Positions 27,755 through 36,157 of a DNA stretch of 64,000 nt are shown here, piece by piece. This stretch comes from JBCBWG01 sp038523925 (GTDB lineage Bacteria > Pseudomonadota > Alphaproteobacteria > Rhizobiales > Hyphomicrobiaceae). The DNA lies in assembly GCA_038523925.1 (NCBI GenBank), contig JBCBIY010000003.1:62001-126000 (forward strand), in the 5' to 3' direction. The translations under genes were made by a program, and so were the position numbers. The notes beneath the pieces are model-generated. The model had not been told where the DNA came from. It searched no databases and was given only the letters and a program-made list of their open reading frames with translations. Position 1 is the stretch's first letter. Each line of letters begins with the position of its first letter.

Positions 27755-28834
27755 CTAGCGACCCCTGCCGCGGCCCCGCGCCGCGCCAGCCATCGGCACG
27801 CCGAGTTTCACTGGATCGACCGGCATTGCCGGCGCATCCGTCCGTTCCGCCGCCCTGAGCTTTGCCGATCGGGCCCGCGGGTTTGCGTTAAGCTCTTCGT
27901 TACTCGGGGTTAACGGGCGCTGGTTAATCAAATGGAAACTTGGTTGTTCGGATTCGATTGAAATCGGAAGATGCCGCGAGCCGCCCCGCTCGCGCCCGGA
28001 TCGCGCCGCGAGAAACCGCTTCACGATCCGGTCCTCAATCGAGTGGAACGTGACGACGACAAGCCGGCCGCCGGGTTTCAGGACACGCTCAGCACCGGCA
28101 AGCCCCTCTGCGATTTCATCGAACTCGGCATTCACCGCGATCCGCAACGCCTGAAAGGTGCGTGTCGCGGGATGCTTCTGGTCGCCGGGCCGCGTGCGCA
28201 CGATCCGGCCGACGAGGTCTGCGAGCTGCTTGGTCGTCTGAAACGGAGTCGCTCCACGGTCTTCGACAATTGCGCGCGCAATCGACCGGGCGCGGCGCTC
28301 TTCGCCGTAGTGAAACAGGATGTCGGCCAGTTCGCTCTCGTTTGCGTTGTTGACGATGTCGGCGGCCGAGCGCCCATCGCCGCCCATGCGCATATCGAGC
28401 GGTCCCTCAGCCTGAAACGAAAACCCACGGTCTGCTTCATCGAGCTGCATGGACGACACGCCGAGATCAAAAACGACGCCGTCTGCGCTCGCATCCGGTA
28501 TCGCAAGGTCGCCTGCTAGCGCGCTAAATGGCGTCTCAACGAGATCGAGACGTGGCGCGAACTCAGCGGCGAGGTCGGCGCCTGCCGCAATCGCTGTCGG
28601 ATCGCGATCGAGCGCTGTTACGCGGCAGGCCGCCGCCGCGAGGATCGCGCGCGCGTACCCGCCCGCGCCAAACGTGCCGTCGATAATGTGTGCGCCATCG
28701 TCGGGCCTAAGCGCCGCGACGACCTCGGATAAAAGCACGGGAATGTGCCGGACGCCCCCACGTCCCCCGACGCGTGTGGCCGCGCCATCTGCCGGCGGGT
28801 TACCGCCGCGATGTCGTTGCCGATCCGGCATCAT
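27755..28834 (-). CDS. rsmH: 16S rRNA (cytosine1402-N4)-methyltransferase RsmH (MraW)
   Basis: A 359-residue SAM-dependent methyltransferase that modifies C1402 of 16S rRNA. HIPVLLSEVV, the SAM loop IIDGTFGAGGYARAIL, FDLGVSSMQLDEADRGFSF and FHSIEDRIVKRF are the family motifs. Two adjacent ATG codons (28834 and 28831) both overlap the mraZ stop, so the exact start is undecided by one residue. Only 36 bases lie before ftsL. Confidence 0.95.
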   Translation of the reverse strand: MMPDRQRHRGGNPPADGAATRVGGRGGVRHIPVLLSEVVAALRPDDGAHIIDGTFGAGGYARAILAAAACRVTALDRDPTAIAAGADLAAEFAPRLDLVETPFSALAGDLAIPDASADGVVFDLGVSSMQLDEADRGFSFQAEGPLDMRMGGDGRSAADIVNNANESELADILFHYGEERRARSIARAIVEDRGATPFQTTKQLADLVGRIVRTRPGDQKHPATRTFQALRIAVNAEFDEIAEGLAGAERVLKPGGRLVVVTFHSIEDRIVKRFLAARSGRERGGSRHLPISIESEQPSFHLINQRPLTPSNEELNANPRARSAKLRAAERTDAPAMPVDPVKLGVPMAGAARGRGRGR

Positions 28835-29352
28835 TCCCGTGTGGCATCGCCGGTCCGGTCCGCGTCTTGCGGAGCCCTCTTTGCGGACCGGCGCCCCGCG
28901 CCAAACAGTTTTCGGTGTTCTTGCACTTTGTCACGCGCCCGGGCGCGCCGCTCTTCGAAGCGGCCGGGCTCCCAAATCTGAAACTTGTCGCCAAGGCCGA
29001 CGATGGTAACGCGCTCGCTCGCACCGATGTGCGCGAGCAGGCGCTCAGAAAGGACGACGCGTCCGTTCCCGTCGATTCCGATATCGGTCGCCTCACCATA
29101 GAGCGCGACAGACAGCTCATCCCGCTCGTCCGAATAGTCCGCGAGATCATCGAGAAGCGCATCGATTTTTGCGACCAGTCGCGCGCCGCCGCCGTCCAAT
29201 GCCGGAGCATCGAGCGAGGGGTAGCAGTAGAAGCCGGTCGCTCCACCGACAAGATATCCGTCGCGCTCCAAGACGGCGCGAAACGGCGCCGGGATCGAGA
29301 GGCGACCCTTGCTGTCGATCTTGTTCGTGAAGGTTGAGACAAAGCGGTCCAT
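28831..29352 (-). CDS. mraZ: Transcriptional regulator MraZ
   Basis: A 173-residue protein with two tandem AbrB-like (SpoVT/AbrB swapped-hairpin) halves: FTNKIDSKGRLSIPAPFRAVLE near the N-terminus and DIGIDGNGRVVLSERLLAHIG in the second half, each with the DxxGR core. In E. coli, MraZ forms rings, binds TGGG repeats and represses the dcw promoter, balanced by RsmH next door. It is the first gene of the cluster here, and the candidate operator lies 119-162 bases upstream of its start. Confidence 0.95.
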   Translation of the reverse strand: MDRFVSTFTNKIDSKGRLSIPAPFRAVLERDGYLVGGATGFYCYPSLDAPALDGGGARLVAKIDALLDDLADYSDERDELSVALYGEATDIGIDGNGRVVLSERLLAHIGASERVTIVGLGDKFQIWEPGRFEERRARARDKVQEHRKLFGAGRRSAKRAPQDADRTGDATRE

Positions 29353-29688
29353 CCAAGTGGGCAGGCCTCTGATGAACGCGATCGACAGATGAAACTCGGG
29401 GCGTGGCGGTCGCCGGTTCGGCCCTCTACGAAGCCGGCGCCACGACCACGCCCATGTGCCCAGTGCGGTTTGGGCTGGAGTGGGTTCTCATGGGTTTGCG
29501 TAGGCGTCAATGGAATTTTAACGATTCCAAGGCCCCCGATTTGGTTGTGCACAGGCGGGTGTTTCCGGCGAGTGACAGGCCGGAGCAAGCGCAATTCGTG
29601 AACAGAGGGTGGACGCCAGCACAGCGTGCAGCGTTAAATCGCAGCGGCGTCAGATTAGGCTGGCGCAGGCAAATCAGGGACTTCCGAG
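29353..29688. other. Divergent region between mraZ and the NIPSNAP gene
   Basis: These 336 bases must hold the main dcw promoter (leftward) and the promoter of the small gene at 29689 (rightward). The TGGG array at 29471-29514 is annotated separately. A GATTC (GANTC) site lies at 29523-29527, beside a minus-strand TAAAAT that could be a -10 element, although no good -35 partner is visible. No gene seen. Confidence 0.45.
29471..29514. promoter_or_regulatory. Candidate MraZ operator: TGGG array with 10-bp period
   Basis: On the plus strand, three 10-mers in a row begin with TGGG (29471 tgggctggag, 29481 tgggttctca, 29491 tgggtttgcg). Degenerate units TAGG (29501) and TGGA (29511) continue the same period. 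MraZ from E. coli binds TGGGN repeats separated by five bases, which is the same spacing. Here the TGGG strand is opposite to the mraZ coding sense. Confidence 0.75.
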
Positions 29689-30015
29689 ATGATCTTCGAC
29701 GTGCGCACCTACACGTGCCGGCCAGCCACCATCAAAGCGCACATGGCGCTCTACAAGGAGCACGGCCTCGCGCCGCAGACCCGACATCTCGGCCAGCCCA
29801 TCGTCTACGGCGTCACGGAAGTCGGCGACGTGAACAGCTACGTGCACATCTGGACCTACGACGACATCACCGACCGCGCGACCAAGCGCGCCGCCATGTG
29901 GGCCGACCCCGACTGGCTCGCCTACACCCAAAAGTCCGCCGAACTCGGCGCGCTGATCAAACAAGAAAACAAGATCCTCGTCGCCACCGACTTCTGGAAG
30001 ATGCCCGGCAGTTAG
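29689..30015 (+). CDS. NIPSNAP family protein
   Basis: A 108-residue soluble protein with the NIPSNAP ferredoxin-like fold pattern: IFDVRTYTCRPATIKAHMALYKE at the start, YVHIWTYDDITDRATKRAAMWADPDW in the middle (the VHIWxYDD/ADPDW core of the family) and QENKILVATDF at the end. Bacterial members are small dimeric alpha-beta barrel proteins whose biochemical role is unknown. AGGGA lies eight bases before the ATG. No functional partner is suggested by its neighbours. Confidence 0.8.
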   Translation: MIFDVRTYTCRPATIKAHMALYKEHGLAPQTRHLGQPIVYGVTEVGDVNSYVHIWTYDDITDRATKRAAMWADPDWLAYTQKSAELGALIKQENKILVATDFWKMPGS

Positions 30016-30206
30016 GTTGTGTTTTTTTTGGTCCAACCGCGCTGCCGCGCGTTGGCACACGAGTCCGCCAGGACGCTCGCTGCGGCGCGATCCGGTGAGG
30101 CTCACGCCTCACCTCCTTGCGCCTCGCTCTGTTCAACGTGGGGCTGGCGGGGGCGGCTCGGCAACCACTCACAAATTCCAGCGCGTGAGCACTGCACAAG
30201 GAGCGC

Positions 30207-30270
30207 AGCGGATCGTGCCGTGCGATTAGGCGCGGACTCTTAGCACCGTCTAGCGCAAGCGTAGACGGGC
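30207..30270. repeat. 64-bp direct repeat, copy 1
   Basis: First of two 64-bp copies that differ at 5 positions (about 92 % identical), spaced 77 bp start to start. The right half can fold into a hairpin with arms CCGTCTA / TAGACGG (about 30246-30269) around a short GC stem and a GCAA tetraloop. Confidence 0.8.
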
Positions 30271-30283
30271 AAGAAAAAGACCA

Positions 30284-30347
30284 AGCGGATCGTGCAGTGC
30301 GATTAGGCGCGGACTCTCAGCGCCGTCTGGCGCAAGCGTAGAAGGGC
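30284..30347. repeat. 64-bp direct repeat, copy 2
   Basis: Second copy, ending four bases before the stop codon of the CAP-domain lipoprotein gene. The substitutions relative to copy 1 weaken its hairpin, so the copies are diverging. A repetitive extragenic element is possible, but no further copies were noticed in the window. Confidence 0.8.
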
Positions 30348-30351
30348 CAAC

Positions 30352-31023
30352 CTAGAGAGGCGTGCCGAGCACGAGGGTCCAGAAGGTTTTGAACTCGGTC
30401 TTCGGGTCGTTGACGAGGGCGATGCCCATGTGGGTGGCGTCTGGGAGCAGCAGGTTTTTGTTGTGACCTGGGCTCTTTTTCCAGCCTTCCATCACTTCGG
30501 CGAGTGACTTCTGGCCGGTGCCGACGTTTTCGGCCGCGAGCTTCGCCTTAAAGCCGACGCGTTTGACGCGATCCCAAGGATTGGAGCCATCGGACCCGTA
30601 GTGGGAGATGCGGTCCCACTTCGCCAAATCGCGCGAGTGAAGCTTGGCGGCCTTGGCGAGCGCCGGGTTGAGCTTGAGCGCGCGGAGACCCTTCTCGCGG
30701 CGATAGGCATTGATGAGCTTCAGCGCGCTTGCCTGATCGAATGAGCCGGCCTGAGCCGACGGCCGCGTGAGCGACCGGCGAGGACGCTGAAGTGAACCGG
30801 GCGCCCGCTGGGAGAGGCTTGCCACGCGCGTGTCTTCAGAGGCTGGCGGCGCTGTGTCGGGCTTCGGCGACTTCGATGCGAAACCGCCCGAAAACAGCGA
30901 ACCTGACGACGTCTCGGCTTCCGGCTCCGCCGGATCATTGAACCCCATCGACAGGTTCTGCGAGCCCATGCTGCACCCGGCAAGGCCGATCAGCACGACA
31001 CCAACACTAAGAGCTCGCAACAT
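30352..31023 (-). CDS. CAP-domain (SCP/PR-1-like) lipoprotein
   Basis: A 223-residue secreted protein. The first 17 residues form a lipoprotein signal peptide ending in LAGC (Cys17), so the mature protein should be lipid-anchored. A low-complexity Ser/Pro region follows (to about residue 90), then a CAP domain (about 95-223) with LHSRDLAKWDRISHYGSDGSNPWDRV, AENVG and EGWKKSPGHNKNLLLP, including the histidines and glutamates of the CAP cavity. Bacterial CAP proteins are poorly characterised. The ATG at 31023 is chosen because it starts the signal peptide. A CtrA-type TTAA-N7-TTAA box lies 53 bases upstream. Confidence 0.82.
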   Translation of the reverse strand: MLRALSVGVVLIGLAGCSMGSQNLSMGFNDPAEPEAETSSGSLFSGGFASKSPKPDTAPPASEDTRVASLSQRAPGSLQRPRRSLTRPSAQAGSFDQASALKLINAYRREKGLRALKLNPALAKAAKLHSRDLAKWDRISHYGSDGSNPWDRVKRVGFKAKLAAENVGTGQKSLAEVMEGWKKSPGHNKNLLLPDATHMGIALVNDPKTEFKTFWTLVLGTPL

Positions 31024-31445
31024 CCCACCCGTCTCCAAACGCGTATGCCACGGCGGCGACACTAAACGGAGACCGTTAACCGCCCGTTAACATTAACGCT
31101 TCGATGCAGCGCGGAGCACAAGCCCGTGCGCTGCTCCCCCGAAGCTCGCCCAAAACGGACAACAAGCGTGACGTCAGTAGGGCGGCCACCCGGCGAATTC
31201 GCGATAGCTGCTTGTAACGTTTGACGTTTCAAGCAAACGCGCGTGTGTCGGGGCCGCACCGGGCCGCCGTTAAGCCCGGCCCGGGTTGCATCCGCGGTTG
31301 GACAGCGCGGGCGAATGCTCGGCATGGTCAGGCCTGTCCATGTGATTCGCTTGCCGCCGGACCTGTGTCCGCCGGGAAGCCATGCTGTGGGTCCCGTTCG
31401 CGTCCAGTTCAGCTTTGCCACGCACGTTCGACGCGGAGTGAGACC
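31024..31445. other. Divergent region upstream of the CAP lipoprotein and winged-helix genes
   Basis: These 422 bases separate two divergent genes. The CtrA-type box at 31076-31090 lies near the CAP gene. The remainder is GC-rich without an obvious promoter. A frame open from about 31221 into the next gene has no family resemblance before 31446 and no better start, so I leave it as noncoding. Confidence 0.4.
31076..31090. promoter_or_regulatory. CtrA-type binding box TTAA-N7-TTAA
   Basis: TTAACCGCCCGTTAA matches the CtrA consensus TTAA-N7-TTAA exactly, including CC after the first half. A third TTAA follows at 31093-31096. It lies 53-67 bases upstream of the CAP lipoprotein start, where it could act as promoter element or operator. 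Confidence 0.6.
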
Positions 31446-32588
31446 ATGCTCGCGGCCGAGGCCGACGTCAGCAGAGAGCCGTGGGTGGCGGTCCTTTCAG
31501 ACCAGGCGCTCACCCGCATTGCGGCCCACGGCGGCGCAACGCGGGCCGACATCGCGCGCGATCTGCAGCCATACGTCTCGCACCGGTTGTCGCCGTCAGA
31601 ATTCCGCGGCCGGCTCGAAGCGACGCTGGAGAGCCTTGCCGCGCGTCATGCGATTTCGGAGACGCGCGGGCGCTATCACCTGACCGACCTTGGCGCGTCT
31701 TGGGTTATGGACTGGCTCGGCGTAAACGCGCTGCCCAAGGACTGGGCCGAGATCCGCGACATTCATTTGACGGCGCGCGCGCTGGACCAGACGGCGATGC
31801 CGCTGACGCGCAAAAAGCTACTCGCAAAGCCGGACGGGCTGCGGATGGCGATCCTGCAGAACGCGTATGGCATCAAGCTGCGGCAGATGCCGACGCTCGC
31901 CCGCTTGCGCGCAGCGCTCGCAGGCGTCGCGCTCAAGCGAGCGTTCGGCAACAAGCTTGCGCCGGGCTTCAGCACTGACGGCGGGGTCGACGCGAACTCG
32001 AGCCGCCTGCTTGCTGGCGAACTTGCGAGGAAGCCGCGCGACTTCGGCACCGACGCCAAGCTCATTGCGGCGCTGGCCGCGGAAGCGATTGGCGCGGCTC
32101 AAGCCGATGTCAGCACGCTGCGCCTTACAGTGATGCGGGGCTTCGTCTCGCGGCTGACGGGGCCGACGGCTGCCGACCAACCCGCAGCAGCACGCCCGGC
32201 AGAGCCTGAGGCACAACCCAAACTGGTCGTCGCAAACGCGCCCGAGCCGGATGCAACACCCGCAGTGGCCAAGGCGCCCAAACCGGGCCGCCCGGATGTC
32301 GAAGGGTTCGCGATCGCCGTGCTCGCGGCGGGCGAAGCTCACGCACAGGGCTGGCCCGGCAACCGCAAAGTCTTCATCAGCCGCCTCTGGGACGAGATCG
32401 AGAAGCGCCATCCCGAGTGGGGTCTTTGCGAAATCGAATTCCAGAACATGCTCGTCGAGGCGCACCGAACAGGCCATCTGGTGCTCGCCAACGCGGACCT
32501 CAAAACGAAGTCCGACATGGCCGACTTCGAGCGATCCGCCATCACCTACAAGAACACGATCTGGCACTTCATCCGGCTTGAGACCTGA
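31446..32588 (+). CDS. Uncharacterised protein with winged-helix-like ends, partner of the double-ATPase gene
   Basis: A 380-residue protein of no family I can name. Residues 1-90 look like a winged-helix unit (helices, then a RGRYHLTDLG wing), 90-200 is a helical arginine-rich segment (MPLTRKKLLAKPDGLRMAIL...), 205-265 is an Ala/Pro linker, and 268-380 is a second compact domain (GNRKVFISRLWDEIEKRHPEWG...FQNMLVEAHRTGHLVLANADL...WHFIRLE) that also resembles a winged helix. No catalytic motif is visible. The ATG at 31446 has GGAG seven bases upstream. The next gene starts 68 bases downstream on the same strand, so the two probably act together, with this one perhaps as DNA-binding or adaptor subunit (inference). 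Confidence 0.7.
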   Translation: MLAAEADVSREPWVAVLSDQALTRIAAHGGATRADIARDLQPYVSHRLSPSEFRGRLEATLESLAARHAISETRGRYHLTDLGASWVMDWLGVNALPKDWAEIRDIHLTARALDQTAMPLTRKKLLAKPDGLRMAILQNAYGIKLRQMPTLARLRAALAGVALKRAFGNKLAPGFSTDGGVDANSSRLLAGELARKPRDFGTDAKLIAALAAEAIGAAQADVSTLRLTVMRGFVSRLTGPTAADQPAAARPAEPEAQPKLVVANAPEPDATPAVAKAPKPGRPDVEGFAIAVLAAGEAHAQGWPGNRKVFISRLWDEIEKRHPEWGLCEIEFQNMLVEAHRTGHLVLANADLKTKSDMADFERSAITYKNTIWHFIRLET

Positions 32589-32656
32589 GCCGCGCCCGAT
32601 CCGATGCCTAACCTTTCGCCCACTGTTTCAATCACCGCGTCGAGGACACGACCCGC

Positions 32657-35600
32657 ATGACACCGACAGCTCAACAGACGCCAGCAAGCGACCGGATCGC
32701 GGCTGCGTTCGAGCACTCGATCACCTGGGAAGACGACATCTGGCGGGCTGACCCCGTCGATGTCGAACAGGTCCATGCGGACGCGCGGGCGAAGTTCTTC
32801 AACCTGCTCGGCGCGCTCGCAAAGAAGCAGCCGCAGTCAGCGCCAGCGCGCATCATGCTGTTCCACGGCCAGTCGGGCGCCGGCAAAACGCACCTCATTC
32901 GCGCGCTGCGTACGACGGCCCATGCCGAAGGCTTGGCCTACTTTGGCTATGCGCAGATGACGGCAGACGTTGCCAACTACGCCGACTTCTTCCTGCGCCG
33001 CCTGATCAACTCGCTCGAGAAAAACTACAATCCGCATGACGGCGGCAGCGAGAGCGGCCTGCAGCGGATGACGCGGAAGCTCGTCGAAGATTCAGGGGCG
33101 GTCCCGGCCGATCAGCTTCAACAGCTCCGCGAGGGCGACCTCGATGGCGACGCGCTTGCAAACCTCATCCTGAACCTCGCAGACGGCATTGTCGCGAGCC
33201 CGGCGTTTGCAGAACAAGACCTCGACATCAACATCGTGCGCTCGCTGCTCTACCTGCAGCGCAATGACACCGCGATTGACCATCGTGTGCGGCAATATCT
33301 GTTCGGGCGCGAGTTGAACGCAATGAGCCAGGCAGCCGTGCCGGCGCTTGATCCGAACACGGGTGAGGGTCGCGCGTTCGAAATTATCGAAGCGCTCGGC
33401 CGCATCATGCACACGGTCGACAATGCCGCGCTGGTATTCTGCATCGATCAGGTCGAGGATCTGCGGTTCTTTGACGATTCCGAAGAGCGCTTTCAGCGCG
33501 CCGTCCGCGACCTCATACAAATCGCCAACTGCCTACCAACTTCGATCGTGGTCATCTCCTGCCTCGAAGACTTTTACGGGCAGGTGCGCGGTGTCGTCGC
33601 CCAATCTTACATCGACCGCATCGAGAAGTCGGGGCCGGTGCTGCTGCGCGAAGCGCGCACGGGCGAAGAGGCAAAGCTGATCATCGCCAAGCGGCTGCAG
33701 CAGGAGACCGAGGCGGCCGAGAATGGCAAGACCGCACCCGCGGATCCTGCAAAGTTCTTCGGCCCGAACTTCCTTGATGAGTTCGGTGGCCTTTCGCCAC
33801 GACGGCTGCTTGAGCTTGCGCAGTCGCGGTTGAAGGCGCGGTTCTCGTCGGCGGCGAAAGCCGACGCGAAGGCCGCGATCCCGCAAGCCGAACCGCCGGC
33901 AAAGCTCATCTCCACGCTTGCCGCGGCGCTTGGCTTTGGTGGAGACGCATCGAAGCCGGCGGCTGCAACGGCCACGCCGGCCGCCGCTGAGCCAACGCAA
34001 CAAGACGCAACGCCAGCCGAACCCGCAGATCCAAACGCACCCGACTACCGCGAAATCTGGGACCGCTTTTCGACCGCCTTCGAAGCCGAGATCGCAGCCG
34101 ATGACGACGAACTCCTCGACATCCTCGGCTCCTCGCTGACGCTGGCGTCGCGCGAGTGGGGAGATGACGTGTCGGTCGAGATTGCCGACAGCGAACTTGG
34201 CGAGGACCTGCCCGCACTCGAACTGACCGTCACGCATGCATCCGGTTTTTCGCAGTCGGCGCGCGTGCTCCTTTGCAATCGGCCAACGCAGGGCGGCGGG
34301 CTTAAGCGTCAGCTCGACAAGGTGTTGCAAACGCTCGATGGGCGTACCTGCTTCATGCTGCGCGCATCTGAATTTCCACCGAGCCGCAAGAACCAGACCG
34401 CGCAGGGCTTCCGCAAATTCCGCGATGGCGGCGGGCGCACGCTGCACGTGCCGATCGCCGACTGGGAGCGGATGATGACCATCCGCGAGTTCCACGTGCA
34501 CTACCGCAACGACCCGGGCTTTGCGGACTGGTTTGGCAGCGCGAAACTGATCTCAGGCCTTGTGACGATTGCGCAAATGCTGCGCCTCGATCTGCTTGGC
34601 CAGACCGTACCGCCGATGGGCCGCGGGCAGGGCAAGGGCCGGGTGCTTGCCGATGACGTCGTGGCGCCGGCAGAGCCGTCGATCGCCGCCGCGCCAATGC
34701 CGGCGGCCCCTGCGACGAGCACCGGCCTCGCCAACGCGGACTGGACCGGCTGGTCCGCCGCGCCCGAGACCATTTACGTTGACCGCGATGCCGACAACGA
34801 CGCCGGCCCCGATGCAGCCGACCAGCTTGAGCTTGATGCGTTGCTCATCGACGATGGCGACCCGAGCCGGATCGCGCTCGGCCACGAACTGAGCACGCAG
34901 CAGCAAGTCGGCCTGCCACTTGGCATCATGAAGCGGCACTCCGCGGTGCTTGGCGGATCCGGTTCCGGTAAGACGACGCTCGCGCTCAGCATCATCGAGC
35001 AGATGCTGTCGCAGGGGATCCCGGCCGTCCTTATCGACCGCAAAGGGGACTTGTGTTCCTACGCCAACCCGGATGTCTGGGACGAGCCCGACGACGAAGA
35101 CGAGCAGCGCACACTTGCGCGCGAGAAGCTGAAGAGCAGCATCGACGTTGCGGTCTATACGCCGGGCCGCGCTTCGGGGCGGCCGATCTCGATTACGCTC
35201 CTGCCAAGCGGGATCAACGAGCTGCCGGGCCACGAGCAGCAGTTGCTCGCAAACCTCTCAGCCGCAGCGCTTGGCGACATGCTCCACCTGAAAAACTCGG
35301 CGACGCACCAGAAGCAGTCGGGCACGCTCTCAGTGGCGTTGCGCATCCTCGGTTCGCGCTACAGCCGCGAGGTCATGCTCGGCGATCTCATCAACCTGCT
35401 TGAGGATGAAGACCCGGAGCTGACCGACCTGACGCAGCGGATGGACCCCTCGGGCAAGCTGCGGCGGGATCTTGTTGCCCAGCTCGACAGCCTCCGCTTC
35501 CGCAATGCGGCCTTGTTCGAAGGCGGCGGCGAAAACCTGCGGATGGATTCCCTGCTCGGCCTCGGGCCGTTTGCCCGCGAAGGCCGCACGCGGCTGTCGA

Positions 35601-36157
35601 TCATCTACACAGGCTTCCTCGGCGACAACGAGAACATTCTATTCTGGGTCGCGCAGTTCCTCTCCGAAGCGCTCCGCTTCTGCCAGCGGAACCCGAACGA
35701 CGAACTGCAAGCCGTCGTCATGTTCGATGAGGCCGACCTCTACATTCCGGCGAACGCGAAGCCCGCCACGGCCGAGCCGCTGCAGAGCCTCCTCAAACGG
35801 GCCCGTTCAGCGGGCCTTGGGTTGATGCTGGCCACGCAATCGCCGGGCGACCTCGACTACAAGTCGCGCGACCAAATCACGTCGTGGTTCATCGGCCGCG
35901 TTCGCGAGGACACCGCGCTTCGCAAGCTCAAGGCGGCCTTCCAGAGCGAGAGCGGCCTCGATCCGGCAGCCGTCCTGCCGCACCAGACGGTCGGACAGTT
36001 TCATTTGGTCCAGGAAGGTCTCGTGCGCGCGCTCAAGGCCGAGCGCTCGCTCATTCAGGCCGAACAGGTTCCGTTTGATCGCATCGAGGAGCTGGCCGCC
36101 GAGACCAAGGGTCAGGACGAGACCCAGCTTCCGCTGTTCATGACCGGCACCGGCTGA
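32657..36157 (+). CDS. Large double P-loop ATPase: AAA-like N-terminal and HerA/VirD4-like C-terminal domains
   Basis: A 1166-residue cytoplasmic protein. Domain 1 (about 20-395) has Walker A GQSGAGKTH (71-79) and a Walker B-like VFCIDQVEDL (about 259-268). An Ala/Pro linker (about 395-470) leads to a middle domain (about 470-655) with FMLRASEFP. Domain 2 (about 715-1150) has Walker A GGSGSGKTT (about 766), Walker B VVMFDEADLYIP (about 1020) and the helicase-type segment RSAGLGLMLATQSPGDLD (about 1053-1070), the pattern of HerA/FtsK/VirD4 DNA pumps. Stand-alone HerA ATPases translocate DNA and occur in repair and anti-phage systems (DndH/DptH, HerA-Sir2); a fusion with an upstream AAA domain is unusual. 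It probably forms an operon with the preceding gene. Function not known. Confidence 0.75.
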   Translation: MTPTAQQTPASDRIAAAFEHSITWEDDIWRADPVDVEQVHADARAKFFNLLGALAKKQPQSAPARIMLFHGQSGAGKTHLIRALRTTAHAEGLAYFGYAQMTADVANYADFFLRRLINSLEKNYNPHDGGSESGLQRMTRKLVEDSGAVPADQLQQLREGDLDGDALANLILNLADGIVASPAFAEQDLDINIVRSLLYLQRNDTAIDHRVRQYLFGRELNAMSQAAVPALDPNTGEGRAFEIIEALGRIMHTVDNAALVFCIDQVEDLRFFDDSEERFQRAVRDLIQIANCLPTSIVVISCLEDFYGQVRGVVAQSYIDRIEKSGPVLLREARTGEEAKLIIAKRLQQETEAAENGKTAPADPAKFFGPNFLDEFGGLSPRRLLELAQSRLKARFSSAAKADAKAAIPQAEPPAKLISTLAAALGFGGDASKPAAATATPAAAEPTQQDATPAEPADPNAPDYREIWDRFSTAFEAEIAADDDELLDILGSSLTLASREWGDDVSVEIADSELGEDLPALELTVTHASGFSQSARVLLCNRPTQGGGLKRQLDKVLQTLDGRTCFMLRASEFPPSRKNQTAQGFRKFRDGGGRTLHVPIADWERMMTIREFHVHYRNDPGFADWFGSAKLISGLVTIAQMLRLDLLGQTVPPMGRGQGKGRVLADDVVAPAEPSIAAAPMPAAPATSTGLANADWTGWSAAPETIYVDRDADNDAGPDAADQLELDALLIDDGDPSRIALGHELSTQQQVGLPLGIMKRHSAVLGGSGSGKTTLALSIIEQMLSQGIPAVLIDRKGDLCSYANPDVWDEPDDEDEQRTLAREKLKSSIDVAVYTPGRASGRPISITLLPSGINELPGHEQQLLANLSAAALGDMLHLKNSATHQKQSGTLSVALRILGSRYSREVMLGDLINLLEDEDPELTDLTQRMDPSGKLRRDLVAQLDSLRFRNAALFEGGGENLRMDSLLGLGPFAREGRTRLSIIYTGFLGDNENILFWVAQFLSEALRFCQRNPNDELQAVVMFDEADLYIPANAKPATAEPLQSLLKRARSAGLGLMLATQSPGDLDYKSRDQITSWFIGRVREDTALRKLKAAFQSESGLDPAAVLPHQTVGQFHLVQEGLVRALKAERSLIQAEQVPFDRIEELAAETKGQDETQLPLFMTGTG

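Larger units (their letters stand above)
30016..30351. other. Intergenic region with tandem repeat and hairpin
   Basis: This 336-base gap between two converging genes holds the 64-bp repeat pair at 30207-30347 and a GC-rich imperfect hairpin at 30033-30055 (CCAAC...GTTGG) directly after a run of eight T. The T-run precedes the hairpin on the plus strand, so it does not look like a terminator. No gene seen. Confidence 0.5.

Noticed and set aside
30021..30055. Terminator after the NIPSNAP gene (T8 run plus GC-rich hairpin)
   Set aside because: The T-run comes before the hairpin on the plus strand, and on the minus strand the hairpin is followed by A residues, so neither direction fits.
31221..31445. 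N-terminal extension of the winged-helix-like protein starting at 31221
   Set aside because: The extra 75 residues are Cys/Arg/Pro-rich without protein-like pattern, while the ATG at 31446 has a well-placed GGAG.
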